A stretch of DNA of 64,000 nt from Arthrobacter sp. StoSoilA2 (GTDB lineage: Bacteria > Actinomycetota > Actinomycetes > Actinomycetales > Micrococcaceae), in the NCBI RefSeq assembly GCF_019977195.1, contig NZ_AP024643.1, forward strand, positions 4,340,001-4,404,000, written 5' to 3'. The translations under genes were made by a program, and so were the position numbers. Under the pieces are notes generated by a model, which did no database searches, was not told the DNA's origin, and worked only from the letters and a program-made list of their open reading frames with translations. Numbering within the stretch: the stretch's first letter is position 1; each line of letters starts with the position of its first letter. Positions 42,574-51,213 of this stretch are shown here, one piece after another.

Positions 42574-43563
42574 CTACGCGCTGACAAGCCCCGCAACCTC
42601 GGCAACCAGTTCCACCGACCGCAGGCGTTCCTGTGTGCCAATGCTCTGGTGGGCAACGATGAGTTCGTCCGCATCGGCGTGCTTCGCGAACTCGTCAAGG
42701 TAGTCGCGCACAACGTCCGGCGTGCCGACTGCGGAGTACTTCATCATTTGGGAAATGTGCTGGCCTTGCGGGGAATCCAGAACCATATCCGCTTCGTCAT
42801 CCGTGAACTGCCGGCCGCCGCCAAAGAACAACGAGACACGGGCCCGCTTCACGGCGAGGTGGATCGCCTGGGCCTCGGCATTGCTGTCCGCTGCAGTGAC
42901 GTTAACCCCTGCGATCACGTGCGGTTCGGACAACTGTTCCGAGGGCTTGAAGTCCCTGCGGTAAATAGCCACGGCATCCTGCAAGGCGGCAGGCGCGAAG
43001 TGCGAAGCGAAAGCGTAGGGCAGCCCAAGCTGCGCAGCCAGCTGTGCTCCAAAGAGCGAGGAACCCAGGATGTACAGCGGCACGTTGGTGCCCTTGCCCG
43101 GCGTCGCTTCGACTCCCTGGATGCGGGTGGGTCCGGTGAGGTAGCCCTGCAGTTCCAGGACATCCTGCGGGAAAGCATCCGAGGACGTATGGTCGCGGCG
43201 AAGCGCACGCATGGTGTTCTGGTCACTGCCCGGGGCGCGGCCAAGGCCCAGATCGATGCGTCCCGGGTGCAGCGTCTCCAAGGTGCCGAACTGCTCGGCA
43301 ATGGTCAACGGCGAGTGGTTCGGAAGCATGACGCCACCTGCACCAAGCCGGATGGTGTTGGTGTGGGCGGCGACGTGAGCGATCAGCACGCTCGTTGCCG
43401 AGGAAGCGATGGCTGACATGTTGTGGTGCTCGGCGTACCAGACCCGGCGGTAGCCCAGCTCTTCGGCCTTCTGCGCCATGGCCACGCTGCCGGCGAGGCT
43501 TTCCGCCACGGTCTGGCCCTTTCCGATGGTTGCCAGGTCCAGGATGGAAAGAGGAACAGTCAC
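42574..43563 (-). CDS. LLM-class flavin-dependent oxidoreductase (luciferase-like, group 1)
   Basis: About 329 residues of the bacterial-luciferase TIM-barrel fold: SILDLATIGKGQTVAESLAGS, YRRVWYAEHHNM, IRLGAGGVMLPNHSPLTIAEQFGTLETLHPGRIDLGLGRAPGSD split across residues. It binds FMN and probably F420- or NADH-type reductant. The GTG at 43563 is chosen because CGAAAGG lies upstream; the ORF is open to 43626. It is divergent from the solute-binding lipoprotein gene and its substrate is unknown. Confidence 0.85.
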   Translation of the reverse strand: MTVPLSILDLATIGKGQTVAESLAGSVAMAQKAEELGYRRVWYAEHHNMSAIASSATSVLIAHVAAHTNTIRLGAGGVMLPNHSPLTIAEQFGTLETLHPGRIDLGLGRAPGSDQNTMRALRRDHTSSDAFPQDVLELQGYLTGPTRIQGVEATPGKGTNVPLYILGSSLFGAQLAAQLGLPYAFASHFAPAALQDAVAIYRRDFKPSEQLSEPHVIAGVNVTAADSNAEAQAIHLAVKRARVSLFFGGGRQFTDDEADMVLDSPQGQHISQMMKYSAVGTPDVVRDYLDEFAKHADADELIVAHQSIGTQERLRSVELVAEVAGLVSA

Positions 43564-43675
43564 GGGGATGCCTTTCGGTACGTTTCGCGGCACCCGCACT
43601 GTTGATGGCGGGCACTCTAGCGACAACGACGGCGGTCCCCGGCTTATTTCTGTGAGTTGCGTCGCGCAGGGGCTT

Positions 43676-43694
43676 CTTCCGGTTTCTCCGGAAG
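43676..43694. other. short hairpin in the divergent gap
   Basis: CTTCCGG (43676-43682) and CCGGAAG (43688-43694) form a 7-bp stem with a 5-nt loop in the 282-bp divergent region between the LLM and lipoprotein genes. Its function is unknown; the rest of the gap holds the promoter at 43763 and nothing else recognised. Confidence 0.35.
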
Positions 43695-43762
43695 CGTTTG
43701 TGACCTCGTTCGACTCCCGATTAACCGCAATTACCCCCTGTATCCCAGCGTTTCAGAATGCT

Positions 43763-43791
43763 TTGACCGCGTTCCCGCCCTGCTGGATAGT
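43763..43791 (+). promoter_or_regulatory. promoter of the solute-binding lipoprotein gene
   Basis: TTGACC (43763-43768), a 17-bp spacer and GATAGT (43786-43791) form a good vegetative promoter 54 bp upstream of the start. A purine-rich GGGGAAA ribosome site stands before the ATG at 43846. Confidence 0.55.
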
Positions 43792-43845
43792 TGCAGCCAC
43801 AAGTACGCATCTGACGTCCCAGTGAGGGATAAATAAGGGGAAACC

Positions 43846-44829
43846 ATGGCACGTTTTGCAGCCAAGACCGGCCTGGCCGCGGCGCTGGCCGCTACGGCCC
43901 TACTGGGGCTCGCCGCCTGCTCGGATCCGGGCGCGACGGCGGCGACAGCACCGTCGTCGGGCTCTTCTTCAAGCGCCGCCTCCAAAGACTTCAACCTGTC
44001 GCCCGAACAGGACCGCATCAAGGTGACCGTTGACTCCGCAGCCGCGGCCCTGGTTCCGGAGGCCATCAAGGCCGATGGCAAACTGACGGTGGCCTCAACC
44101 GGTGGAACCCCACCGTTGAGCCTGTTCGCTACGGACAACAAGACGCTGATCGGCAGCGAGGTTGACCTCGCGTACGCCATCGGCGAGAGCCTTGGCCTGC
44201 AGGTTGAAGTGCTGCCGGTGGCATGGGCCGACTGGCCCCTCGGCGTCGAGTCGGGCAAGTATGAGGCCGTCCTCTCCAACGTCACGGTCACCGAAGCACG
44301 CAAGGAAAAGTTCGATTTCGCGACCTACCGCAATGACCTCCTGGGCTTCTATGCCAAGGCCGATTCGGATATTTCAGAGGTCAAGGAAGCCAAGGACGTC
44401 GCCGGCAAGCGCGTGATCGTCGGTTCAGGCACCAACCAGGAAGCGATCCTGGTGCGCTGGGACGAGGAGAACAAGAAGAACGGCTTGAAGCCGGTTGAGT
44501 TCCAGTATTACGACGACGACTCCGCCTCCCAGCTCGCCCTCCAGTCGGGCCGCGCGGACCTGACGTTCGGGCCCAACGCCTCCGCAGCCTACAAGGCAGC
44601 GAAGGATGGCAAGACCAAGGAAGTGGGCACGCTCAACGGCGGCTGGCCACTGAAGGCTGAGATTGCGTTCACTACCAAGAAGGACAACGGCCTTGCTGCG
44701 GCTGCGCAGGCTGCCATCAACCACCTCATCAAGGACGGCAGTTACGCCAAGATCCTGGACCGTTGGGGCCTGTCCTCCGAGGCCATCCCTGCGTCCGAAC
44801 TGAACCCGGCAGGCCTGCCCAAAAAGTAG
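43846..44829 (+). CDS. ABC transporter substrate-binding lipoprotein, polar amino acid type, orphan
   Basis: A 327-residue SBP_bac_3 family lipoprotein with lipobox LAAC at 22-25. Typical segments are DGKLTVASTGGTPPLSLFATDNKTLIGSEVDLAYAI (split), FDFATYRNDLLGFY and GKRVIVGSGTNQEAILVRW. It is a clear paralogue of the protein at 53178: both share SDPGA after the lipid Cys, GSGTNQE and DGSYAKILDRWGLSSEA-type ends. No permease or ATPase gene is adjacent, so it may feed the 54-56 kb transporter. A terminator follows. Confidence 0.9.
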   Translation: MARFAAKTGLAAALAATALLGLAACSDPGATAATAPSSGSSSSAASKDFNLSPEQDRIKVTVDSAAAALVPEAIKADGKLTVASTGGTPPLSLFATDNKTLIGSEVDLAYAIGESLGLQVEVLPVAWADWPLGVESGKYEAVLSNVTVTEARKEKFDFATYRNDLLGFYAKADSDISEVKEAKDVAGKRVIVGSGTNQEAILVRWDEENKKNGLKPVEFQYYDDDSASQLALQSGRADLTFGPNASAAYKAAKDGKTKEVGTLNGGWPLKAEIAFTTKKDNGLAAAAQAAINHLIKDGSYAKILDRWGLSSEAIPASELNPAGLPKK

Positions 44830-44862
44830 GAACCGCTGTGGCAGGGCAGACCTGCCGACGTC

Positions 44863-44895
44863 GAATCCCCGCCGGACACCAACCGGCGGGGATTC
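44863..44895. terminator. terminator between convergent genes
   Basis: GAATCCCCGCCGG (44863-44875) pairs perfectly with 44883-44895, a 13-bp stem with a 7-nt loop, ending the lipoprotein gene and facing the convergent dehydratase gene. Confidence 0.8.
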
Positions 44896-44919
44896 TTGCG
44901 CCGGACGCCCTGAACGGTC

Positions 44920-45849
44920 CTAGAAGTGTGCGGGATCAGTATTGGCGCCGCAGAGAATGACGGCGACAGTCTCGCCGTCCTTGGGAACGTAAGCTCCTGA
45001 GAGCAGCGCCGCGTAGGCTGCCGCCGCTCCATGTTCCACCACCATTCGGTACTCCTCCCACAGCTTGCGGCGGGCCTGGACGACGTCTTCGTCGCTGACC
45101 AGCACGCTCTGCACGCCCGTGCGACGGGCAACGCCGAATCCGATCTCGCCAATTCGCCGTGCGCCCAGGGAGTCCGCGGCGATCCCGGAGACCGCCACAT
45201 CCACAGGCTCTCCCTTCGCCAAGGCGGTGTGCAGCGTGGGAACCGTCTCAGGCTCGACGCCCACCACATGGGCCCGGCCTTCAACCGCGGCGGCAATGCC
45301 GCCCATCAACCCACCGCCACCTACGGCAACCAGGATGGTATCGACGTCGGGCAGTTCGTCCAGCAGTTCCAGGCCAACGCCACCTGCGCCGGCCACGATC
45401 TCGGGCTGGTCATAGGCATGGCAATAGATCGCCCCGGATTCCTCGGCGAACTTCACGGCTGCAGCGTAGGCCTCGGCGTACTCAGAACCTCCTTGGACTA
45501 CCCGGGCCCCGCTGGCGAACAACTTGTGGACCTTGGCGGCGGGCGCGGCCTCGGGGACGAACACGGTGGCAGGAACTCCGAGCTTGGACGCAGCGTAGGC
45601 GTTGGCCAAGCCCGCATTGCCGCCGGACGCCACCACAATGCCAACCTCCGGGTTCAGTTCGCCGTTCTCCCCCGCCGTGAGCAAGCGGTTGAAGGCGCCC
45701 CGGGCTTTGAACGTTCCCGTGTGCTGCATGTACTCGCACTTGAACCACAGGTGATACGGCTCCTGGTTGCCGCTCTCAACCACCGGTGTGTGCCGTACCC
45801 AGCCTGCCGTCCGTGAGTATGCCGCTTCTACTTCTTCACGTGTGACCAT
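44920..45849 (-). CDS. PLP-dependent serine/threonine dehydratase family protein
   Basis: About 309 residues of fold-type II PLP enzymes. FKCEYMQHTGTFKARGAFNRL holds the Schiff-base Lys, VASGGNAGLANAYAA the substrate/phosphate loop and VAVGGGGLMGGIAAA the Gly-rich PLP phosphate loop. No regulatory ACT domain is present, so it is of the short catabolic type. It could deaminate threonine or serine; other members racemise serine. The ATG at 45849 fits AAAGG spacing better than the GTG at 45861. Confidence 0.85.
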   Translation of the reverse strand: MVTREEVEAAYSRTAGWVRHTPVVESGNQEPYHLWFKCEYMQHTGTFKARGAFNRLLTAGENGELNPEVGIVVASGGNAGLANAYAASKLGVPATVFVPEAAPAAKVHKLFASGARVVQGGSEYAEAYAAAVKFAEESGAIYCHAYDQPEIVAGAGGVGLELLDELPDVDTILVAVGGGGLMGGIAAAVEGRAHVVGVEPETVPTLHTALAKGEPVDVAVSGIAADSLGARRIGEIGFGVARRTGVQSVLVSDEDVVQARRKLWEEYRMVVEHGAAAAYAALLSGAYVPKDGETVAVILCGANTDPAHF

Positions 45850-45874
45850 CGTGTGCTGCACCTTTCGTCCGTCT

Positions 45875-45915
45875 CATCCTATGGTCCGGGCGGAACATCC
45901 TATGGTCCAGGCGGA
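45875..45915. repeat. two 20-bp direct repeats upstream of the dehydratase gene
   Basis: CATCCTATGGTCCGGGCGGA (45875-45894) and a copy differing at one base (45896-45915) repeat with a 21-bp period, i.e. two helical turns, in the 112-bp gap upstream of the dehydratase start. They look like tandem binding sites for a regulator. Confidence 0.6.
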
Positions 45916-45961
45916 CACCTGCCCTGCGACCCCCGCAGAATGGTCAGCACTGTTGACGGGT

Positions 45962-46843
45962 TCATTTCTTCTCGTTAACTGCCGCTTCCGTAGTTTCGCG
46001 TTGGGTCGCTACCCAGCTGGCGAGGACTTTCAGGGCGTCCTCTGAGGTGGTGTTGGGGTCGGCGGTATAGACGTTGATCCTCAGCCCCGGGTCTGCGGGC
46101 AGCTCAAGGGCTTCAAAGGTGAGATCCAGGTCCCCGACCACCGGGTGGTGAAGCCGTTTGCGCCCAGTGCGGTGATACTTCACATCGTGCCGGGCCCAGC
46201 GGATGCGGAATTCTTCGCTGCGGGTGGAGAGTTCACCAATCAGGTCCGTGAGGTCCTTGTCGTAGGGATTTTTCCCTGCAGTGGAGCGCAGAACCGCGAC
46301 TATGTCATCAGCTGCCCGTTCCCAGTCGGCGAAGAATTCCCGGGCTTTTGGATTCAGGAACGTGAAGCGTGCACTGTTGGGCGGCTTGGTTTCTTCGGCC
46401 ATCAAATCCATGTACAGGGCGTTGCCCAGCTCATTGGCGGCCAGGACGTCCCCGCGGTCGTTGCGTACCCAGGCCGGTGCAGCGGTGATGGCGTCAATGA
46501 CGCGCTGGACACTGGGCCTCACTGTTTGTGGGCTGCGCTTGCGCCGCACCCGGGGAGCTGCGGTGGCAGCGCGGGCCAAGTCGTAAAGGTGGGCGGTCTC
46601 CGCGTCGTCGAGCTTCAATGCCCGACCAAGTGCTTCAAGGACACTGTCCGAGGCGCCGGAAAGGTTTCCCCGCTCAAGGCGGATGTAGTAGTCGACACTC
46701 ATGCCGGCGAGCATCGCAACCTCCTCGCGGCGCAGCCCCGCTACCCGCCGGTTGCCACCGTACGCGGGAAGCCCGGCCTCCTCAGGGGTGATCCTTGCGC
46801 GGCGGGAGGTCAGGAACTTCCGCACATCATCGCTGTGTGTCAT
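45962..46843 (-). CDS. XRE-family regulator with MmyB-like ligand domain
   Basis: A 293-residue regulator. The N-terminal helix-turn-helix has VAGLRREEVAMLAGMSVDYYIRLERGN near residues 34-60; the C-terminal MmyB-like domain has DVLAANELGNALYMDLM, NSARFTFLNPKAREFFADWERAA, HHPVVGDLDLTFEALELPADPGLRINVYTADP. The latter binds fatty acid-like ligands in related proteins. It is divergent from the aldo/keto reductase, which it probably regulates, a frequent pairing. Confidence 0.88.
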   Translation of the reverse strand: MTHSDDVRKFLTSRRARITPEEAGLPAYGGNRRVAGLRREEVAMLAGMSVDYYIRLERGNLSGASDSVLEALGRALKLDDAETAHLYDLARAATAAPRVRRKRSPQTVRPSVQRVIDAITAAPAWVRNDRGDVLAANELGNALYMDLMAEETKPPNSARFTFLNPKAREFFADWERAADDIVAVLRSTAGKNPYDKDLTDLIGELSTRSEEFRIRWARHDVKYHRTGRKRLHHPVVGDLDLTFEALELPADPGLRINVYTADPNTTSEDALKVLASWVATQRETTEAAVNEKK

Positions 46844-47000
46844 GCCCTCCACGCTACGCCGCGGCTCCCAGGCGAGGGAGGCTCTGGCGTTACCCTGAAC
46901 CTTCCAGGCCCCACTTCAAGGGGGTAATGGCATGCACTCCCACGGAGACTCCGCCCGGTGTTGACTGGAAATACGCCCACCGGGGAAGCGCAGAACGTGC

Positions 47001-47052
47001 CCGTCCACACCTAACAACCGTCCACACGCAACGACCCGTCCACACGCAACGA
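47001..47052. repeat. three tandem 17-bp repeats upstream of the aldo/keto reductase
   Basis: CCGTCCACAC(C/G)(T/C)AAC(A/G)A occurs at 47001, 47018 and 47036, period 17-18 bp, ending 14 bp before the start codon. The last two units are identical. They lie in the 223-bp divergent region with the XRE gene and may be regulator sites or a leader repeat. Confidence 0.6.
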
Positions 47053-47066
47053 CAGGAACAGGCAAC

Positions 47067-47948
47067 ATGAACATCACACTCAATAACGGCGTCGCTATGC
47101 CCGCACTTGGCCTGGGCGTCTTCCAAAGCGCCCCCGAAGAAACGACGGCGGCAGTGGAGGTCGCGCTTGCCACCGGCTACCGGCACATCGACACTGCCGC
47201 AGCCTACGGTAATGAGCGCGAGGTAGGCGAAGGCATCCGCAAATCGGGCCTGGACAGGTCCGAGGTCTTCATCGAGACAAAGGTCTGGGTCAGCGACTAC
47301 GGCTACGAGCAGACCCTGCACGCATGGGACAAAGCTGTGGGAAAGCTCGGCGTCGAGTCCTTGGACCTGCTCATTCTGCACCAGCCGGCTCCAGACAGGT
47401 TCGAGAAAACCATCGCTGCCTACAAAGCGCTGGAGACATTGCTTTCTGATGGCCGCGTCCGGGCGATCGGTGTCAGCAACTTCATGCCGCACCACCTGAA
47501 GGAGCTCCTCGCGGCCACCGACGTTGTTCCTGCGGTGAACCAGATTGAACTGCACCCGTACTTCACCCAGCCGGACGTTCAGGCTGCGGATGCCGAACAT
47601 GGCATCCTGACCCAGGCGTGGTCACCGATCGGCGGGATCACGTTCTACCCGGGGTGGGGCGAGGAACGCAGGAACGTCATGGACGATCCCACGCTTGCCG
47701 GCATTGCGCAGGCACACAGCAAGAGCCCGGCTCAGGTCATGCTGCGCTGGCACCTGCAACAGGGCCGCTCCGCCATTCCGAAGTCGACCAACCCGTCACG
47801 CATCGCCGGGAACTTCGATGTGTTCAACTTTGAACTCAGCGTTGAAGAACTCGCAGCCATCGACGCCCTCGACACGGGCAACCGCAACGGCCCGGACCCG
47901 GACATAGCCCGGGAAGAGCGCTTTGCCATGGTCATCCCCGAAGCCTGA
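47067..47948 (+). CDS. aldo/keto reductase
   Basis: A 293-residue NADPH-dependent reductase of the 2,5-diketo-gluconate reductase-like group. The TIM barrel has PALGLGVFQSA, GYRHIDTAAAYGNEREVGEGI with catalytic Asp and Tyr, FIETKVWVSDYGYE with catalytic Lys, ILHQPAP with catalytic His and GVSNFMPHHLKELL, and IPKSTNPSRIAGNFDVF for NADPH phosphate. It is divergent from the XRE regulator and its substrate is unknown. Confidence 0.93.
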   Translation: MNITLNNGVAMPALGLGVFQSAPEETTAAVEVALATGYRHIDTAAAYGNEREVGEGIRKSGLDRSEVFIETKVWVSDYGYEQTLHAWDKAVGKLGVESLDLLILHQPAPDRFEKTIAAYKALETLLSDGRVRAIGVSNFMPHHLKELLAATDVVPAVNQIELHPYFTQPDVQAADAEHGILTQAWSPIGGITFYPGWGEERRNVMDDPTLAGIAQAHSKSPAQVMLRWHLQQGRSAIPKSTNPSRIAGNFDVFNFELSVEELAAIDALDTGNRNGPDPDIAREERFAMVIPEA

Positions 47949-47969
47949 TCGCCCCATAGGCTTGTTCGC

Positions 47970-48410
47970 ATGGCTGACTTCGTCCTCCGTCCCTGTGTAA
48001 CTTCCGACGCCGCGTGGATCGCCGAGCTCCGCGCGGTGGTGATGCGTCCGGATTTGGAACGGCTCGGGCGATTCGATCCTGTCCGTGTCCGCGAGCGCTT
48101 CCTCAACAGCTTCCAGCCGGAGCACACCTACGTGATCCATACGGGCGGTGTGGATGCCGGGGTCATTGCGGTTCGCCCAGAGCCAGATGCGCGGTGGATT
48201 GAACACTTCTACGTGGCCCCGGCGCATCAGGGTAAAGGGCTCGGGGGTGCCGTGCTCCGGCATGTCATGGCAGCGTCCGTGGACGAGAGGCCCTTCCGCC
48301 TGGACGTTCTGCAAGGAAGCCCCGCCCGGCGGCTTTATGAACGCCACGGCTTCGTGCTGGAATCCGAGGATCCCGTCGACGTCTTCATGATGGCCACAGC
48401 CAGCCCCTGA
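47970..48410 (+). CDS. GNAT-family N-acetyltransferase, 146 aa
   Basis: The acetyl-CoA site motif A is clear: EHFYVAPAHQGKGLGGAVLRHVM with Q-x-x-G-x-G/A, followed by FRLDVLQGSPARRLYERHGFVLESED. It starts 21 bp after the reductase gene and may be co-transcribed with it. The acceptor is unknown. Confidence 0.87.
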   Translation: MADFVLRPCVTSDAAWIAELRAVVMRPDLERLGRFDPVRVRERFLNSFQPEHTYVIHTGGVDAGVIAVRPEPDARWIEHFYVAPAHQGKGLGGAVLRHVMAASVDERPFRLDVLQGSPARRLYERHGFVLESEDPVDVFMMATASP

Positions 48411-48480
48411 CTGAACCAACGCAATGCGGTAGCCTCAGCACAAACCTATGCACGATCGCTGCTGTCTTCTGGGGGGAACA

Positions 48481-49677
48481 ATGGGGATAAATCGAGCGCG
48501 GGCTTGGACGCTTGCAAGCGCTGCTGCGATAGCTCTGGCAGCCACGGTGGCCGGGACAGGGCCCGCTACGGCCGACTACCAGCCAACACCCATCATCGAC
48601 GGCGTCCCTTACGTAGGTGCGGAGCTCCGCCGACAGTACGACTACAGCTATTGGGGTTGCCGGAATCCGGACGGAACGTCTGATGCCATCACTTTGGAAT
48701 GGCTACGTGACGGCGAGCCACTCCCGGAGGAACGGCAAGGAGACACTCTGCGGATCCTGCCGGAAGACCTGGGCAGCCGTATCTCCATGCGTGTTCATCC
48801 CCTCACGCCAGGGAACCAGGGTTGCCCGACAGGCACGCAGCTGAGCAGCGAAACGCAGCCCATCAAGGCCTCCAGCAGGGCCATGGGGTGGACCGGGCGC
48901 GGCAACTTTGAACCCCTTGCCCGCACCTACGACGGCAGGCTCATCCTTTACCCGCGGACGTACACCTATTACAAGGGCGCCTGCGAGGGCCCGTGCCCGT
49001 CGTACTGGGGTTCCTGGGATGAACCCCGCCAGGTAGGCCAAGGGTGGAACGTCTTTGACGTTGTCTTCTCCCCCGGCGACTTTGACGGCGATGGGTACAA
49101 CGACCTCCTGGGCAGGGACTCTGCCGGAAAGCTCTTCCTTTACCCTGGCGACGGAGAAGGTGGCTGGCTTGCCCGGGAACAGGTTGGCCAAGGATGGGGC
49201 ATCTTCGACGCCATCGTAGGCCCGGGCGACTTCAATGGCGACGGCACCAACGATGTGCTGGCACGCGATGCCGCAGGCAGTCTGTTCCTCTACCCGGGGG
49301 ACGGCGACGGCGGCTGGCTTCCCCGGGAACAGGTCGGGTGGGGCTGGCAGGTCATGAACAAAATCATCACCGGCGGCGATATGAACGCGGACGGGGGCGT
49401 AGATATATTCGGCCGCGACCAATATGGCTATCTGCGCCAATACCCCACTGACGGCGAAGGCAGCTGGGAGGAACCTGTCTGGCTTGGCACTGGTTGGCAG
49501 ACGTTCTCCGAGGTGGCCGGACTTGGAAGCTCCGGCCACACGAAGTACAACGAACTCGTCGCCGTTGACGCGAATGGCGACCTCATCACCTATGCCACTG
49601 GCGCCTCAACTACAGGCATGTATGGCCCCTACGGCCCCATCGGCACGGGGTGGGACGTGTTCAAGGCGCTTCTCTGA
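48481..49677 (+). CDS. secreted protein with FG-GAP-like repeats
   Basis: A 398-residue exported protein. GGGGGGA precedes the ATG at 48481; the signal peptide MGINRARAWTLASAAAIALA ends near TATAD. The N-terminal 100 residues resemble an immunoglobulin-like or bacterial Ig fold (YVGAELRRQYDYSYWGC, ITLEWLRDGEPLPEE, ISMRVHPLTPGNQGC). Four repeats follow: VGQGWNVFD...DFDGDGYNDLLGRD..GKLFLYPGDGEGGWLAREQVGQGW and similar. The same module occurs in the proteins at 3 and 31258. No catalytic motif is visible. Confidence 0.8.
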   Translation: MGINRARAWTLASAAAIALAATVAGTGPATADYQPTPIIDGVPYVGAELRRQYDYSYWGCRNPDGTSDAITLEWLRDGEPLPEERQGDTLRILPEDLGSRISMRVHPLTPGNQGCPTGTQLSSETQPIKASSRAMGWTGRGNFEPLARTYDGRLILYPRTYTYYKGACEGPCPSYWGSWDEPRQVGQGWNVFDVVFSPGDFDGDGYNDLLGRDSAGKLFLYPGDGEGGWLAREQVGQGWGIFDAIVGPGDFNGDGTNDVLARDAAGSLFLYPGDGDGGWLPREQVGWGWQVMNKIITGGDMNADGGVDIFGRDQYGYLRQYPTDGEGSWEEPVWLGTGWQTFSEVAGLGSSGHTKYNELVAVDANGDLITYATGASTTGMYGPYGPIGTGWDVFKALL

Positions 49678-49690
49678 ACACAAGTGGCGG

Positions 49691-49852
49691 CTAGAGCGGC
49701 TGCCCCCACACAGCCAACTGCAAACTGACGTTCCCCCGCGAGACGTCGACGACGGCGGCACCCGCCTCGCCGCCGTCGGGCGCTGTTTCACGTTGGCCCG
49801 GCTGGAACCCGAGCCACCGCACCAGCTTCCTCATCGGCAATCCTGCCATCAT
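49691..49852 (-). CDS. small unknown protein coupled to a flavin monooxygenase gene, 53 aa
   Basis: The ATG at 49852 overlaps the stop of the upstream monooxygenase gene (TGATG). The protein starts MMAGLPMRKLVRWLGF and has no recognisable domain. Position and overlap suggest a real gene at the end of the operon; there is no independent evidence of coding beyond GC-biased codons. Confidence 0.45.
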   Translation of the reverse strand: MMAGLPMRKLVRWLGFQPGQRETAPDGGEAGAAVVDVSRGNVSLQLAVWGQPL

Positions 49853-51204
49853 CAGACCTGCACCGGCTCGTTCGAACGCACCGGCGTCTCCAGCCCCAGG
49901 TTTTCGCGAAGCGTGGTGCCGCGGTATTCCGTGGGGTAGACGCCGCGTTCCTGAAGTTCGGGCACCAGGTGGTTCACGATGTCGTCCAAGCCGGTGGGGA
50001 TGAGCCACGGCGAGATGTTGAACCCGTCCACCGCACCAACGCGGGCGAACTGGGCGAGGTGATCGGCGACGGCGGTGTAGGAACCGGTGAAGGTAGCGTC
50101 CACCCGTGCGGTGCGGGAGGTGACGAACTGGCGGATTGAGAGGCCCTTGTCCTTGGCCTCGGCACGCCATTGGTCCGCAAGCTGCCGGGCCTTCGCACCG
50201 TGGAAGCCGCTGCCGCGGGTCTCCGAGGTCTCCTCGACTACAGGATCAATCTCCGGGAGCGGGCCATCGGAATCGTACTCAGTGAGCTCGCGGCCCCAGA
50301 ACTGCTCCAGGTAGGCGATCGCTTGCTGCGGACCAATCTGGAGGCTGCGAACCCAGGCCTTTTTCTCCTGCGCTTCCCGGTCAGTGGCGGCCAGGATGAA
50401 CTCGCTGGCCGGCATGATCTGCACGGCGTTGGCCCCACGGCCCGCATCGACCGAGCGCGCCACGATGTCGCGCCGGAATTCCACGGCGTCGTCGAATTTG
50501 GGGTGGGCCGAGAAAATCACATCTGCCTGGCGGGCTGCAAAGTTCCGGCCTTCCGGGGAGTCGCCGGCTTGGAACAGCACGGGCCGGTACTGGGCGCTCC
50601 GCGGCAATCGTGGGCTGACGTCCACCGTGTAGTGCCGGCCTTCGTGAAGCACCCGGCGAGCCGGTCCGGCAGAAGTCTCCCACGAGTCCCAAATACGCTT
50701 GGCCGTTTCGACGAACGCTTCGGCATGCTTGTAGCGGTCGGCGTGGTCGAGGTATCCCCCTCGACGGAAATTGGCTCCGGTCCACGCGTTGTCCGTGGTG
50801 ACCACGTTCCACGCGGCACGGCCGCCGGAGATCAGGTCCAGCGAGGACAATCGATGCGCGAGGTCCGCGGGATCGTTGTATGTGGTGTTTTGCGTGGCAA
50901 CCAGCCCGATGTTCGTGGTCACCGCGGCCAGGGCGGCGAGCATGGTTTGAGCATCAGGACGGCCCACTACGTCCAGGGCGTGCGGCCGTCCGAGGTGTTC
51001 GCGGAGGCGCAGACCTTCGCCGAGGAAGAACGCCGCGAACTTTCCGCGCTCGGCGGTCTGGACGATGCGGCGGAAGGATTCGAAGTCGGTTTGCGAACCC
51101 GATTCGGGGGCCTTCCAGATAGTGCCGGAGTTGACACCCTGGAAGAAGATCCCGAACTGGATCTGCCCACTCGGCTGGAAAATAGCACGGTTGTGCTGTG
51201 TCAT
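49852..51204 (-). CDS. NtaA/SnaA/DszA-family FMN-dependent monooxygenase
   Basis: A 450-residue LLM monooxygenase that uses reduced FMN. Family features are QFGIFFQGVNSGTIWKAPESGSQTDF, FAAFFLGEGL, TTNIGLVATQNTTYNDPADLAHRLSSLDLISGGRAAWNVVTTDNAW (split) and VLFQAGDSPEGRNFAARQADVIF. Relatives oxidise nitrilotriacetate, dibenzothiophene sulfone or modified cysteines. It lies in an operon with a second LLM enzyme, DUF1684 and an ABC transporter. No flavin reductase gene is nearby. Confidence 0.9.
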   Translation of the reverse strand: MTQHNRAIFQPSGQIQFGIFFQGVNSGTIWKAPESGSQTDFESFRRIVQTAERGKFAAFFLGEGLRLREHLGRPHALDVVGRPDAQTMLAALAAVTTNIGLVATQNTTYNDPADLAHRLSSLDLISGGRAAWNVVTTDNAWTGANFRRGGYLDHADRYKHAEAFVETAKRIWDSWETSAGPARRVLHEGRHYTVDVSPRLPRSAQYRPVLFQAGDSPEGRNFAARQADVIFSAHPKFDDAVEFRRDIVARSVDAGRGANAVQIMPASEFILAATDREAQEKKAWVRSLQIGPQQAIAYLEQFWGRELTEYDSDGPLPEIDPVVEETSETRGSGFHGAKARQLADQWRAEAKDKGLSIRQFVTSRTARVDATFTGSYTAVADHLAQFARVGAVDGFNISPWLIPTGLDDIVNHLVPELQERGVYPTEYRGTTLRENLGLETPVRSNEPVQV

Positions 51205-51213
51205 GGTGATCCC

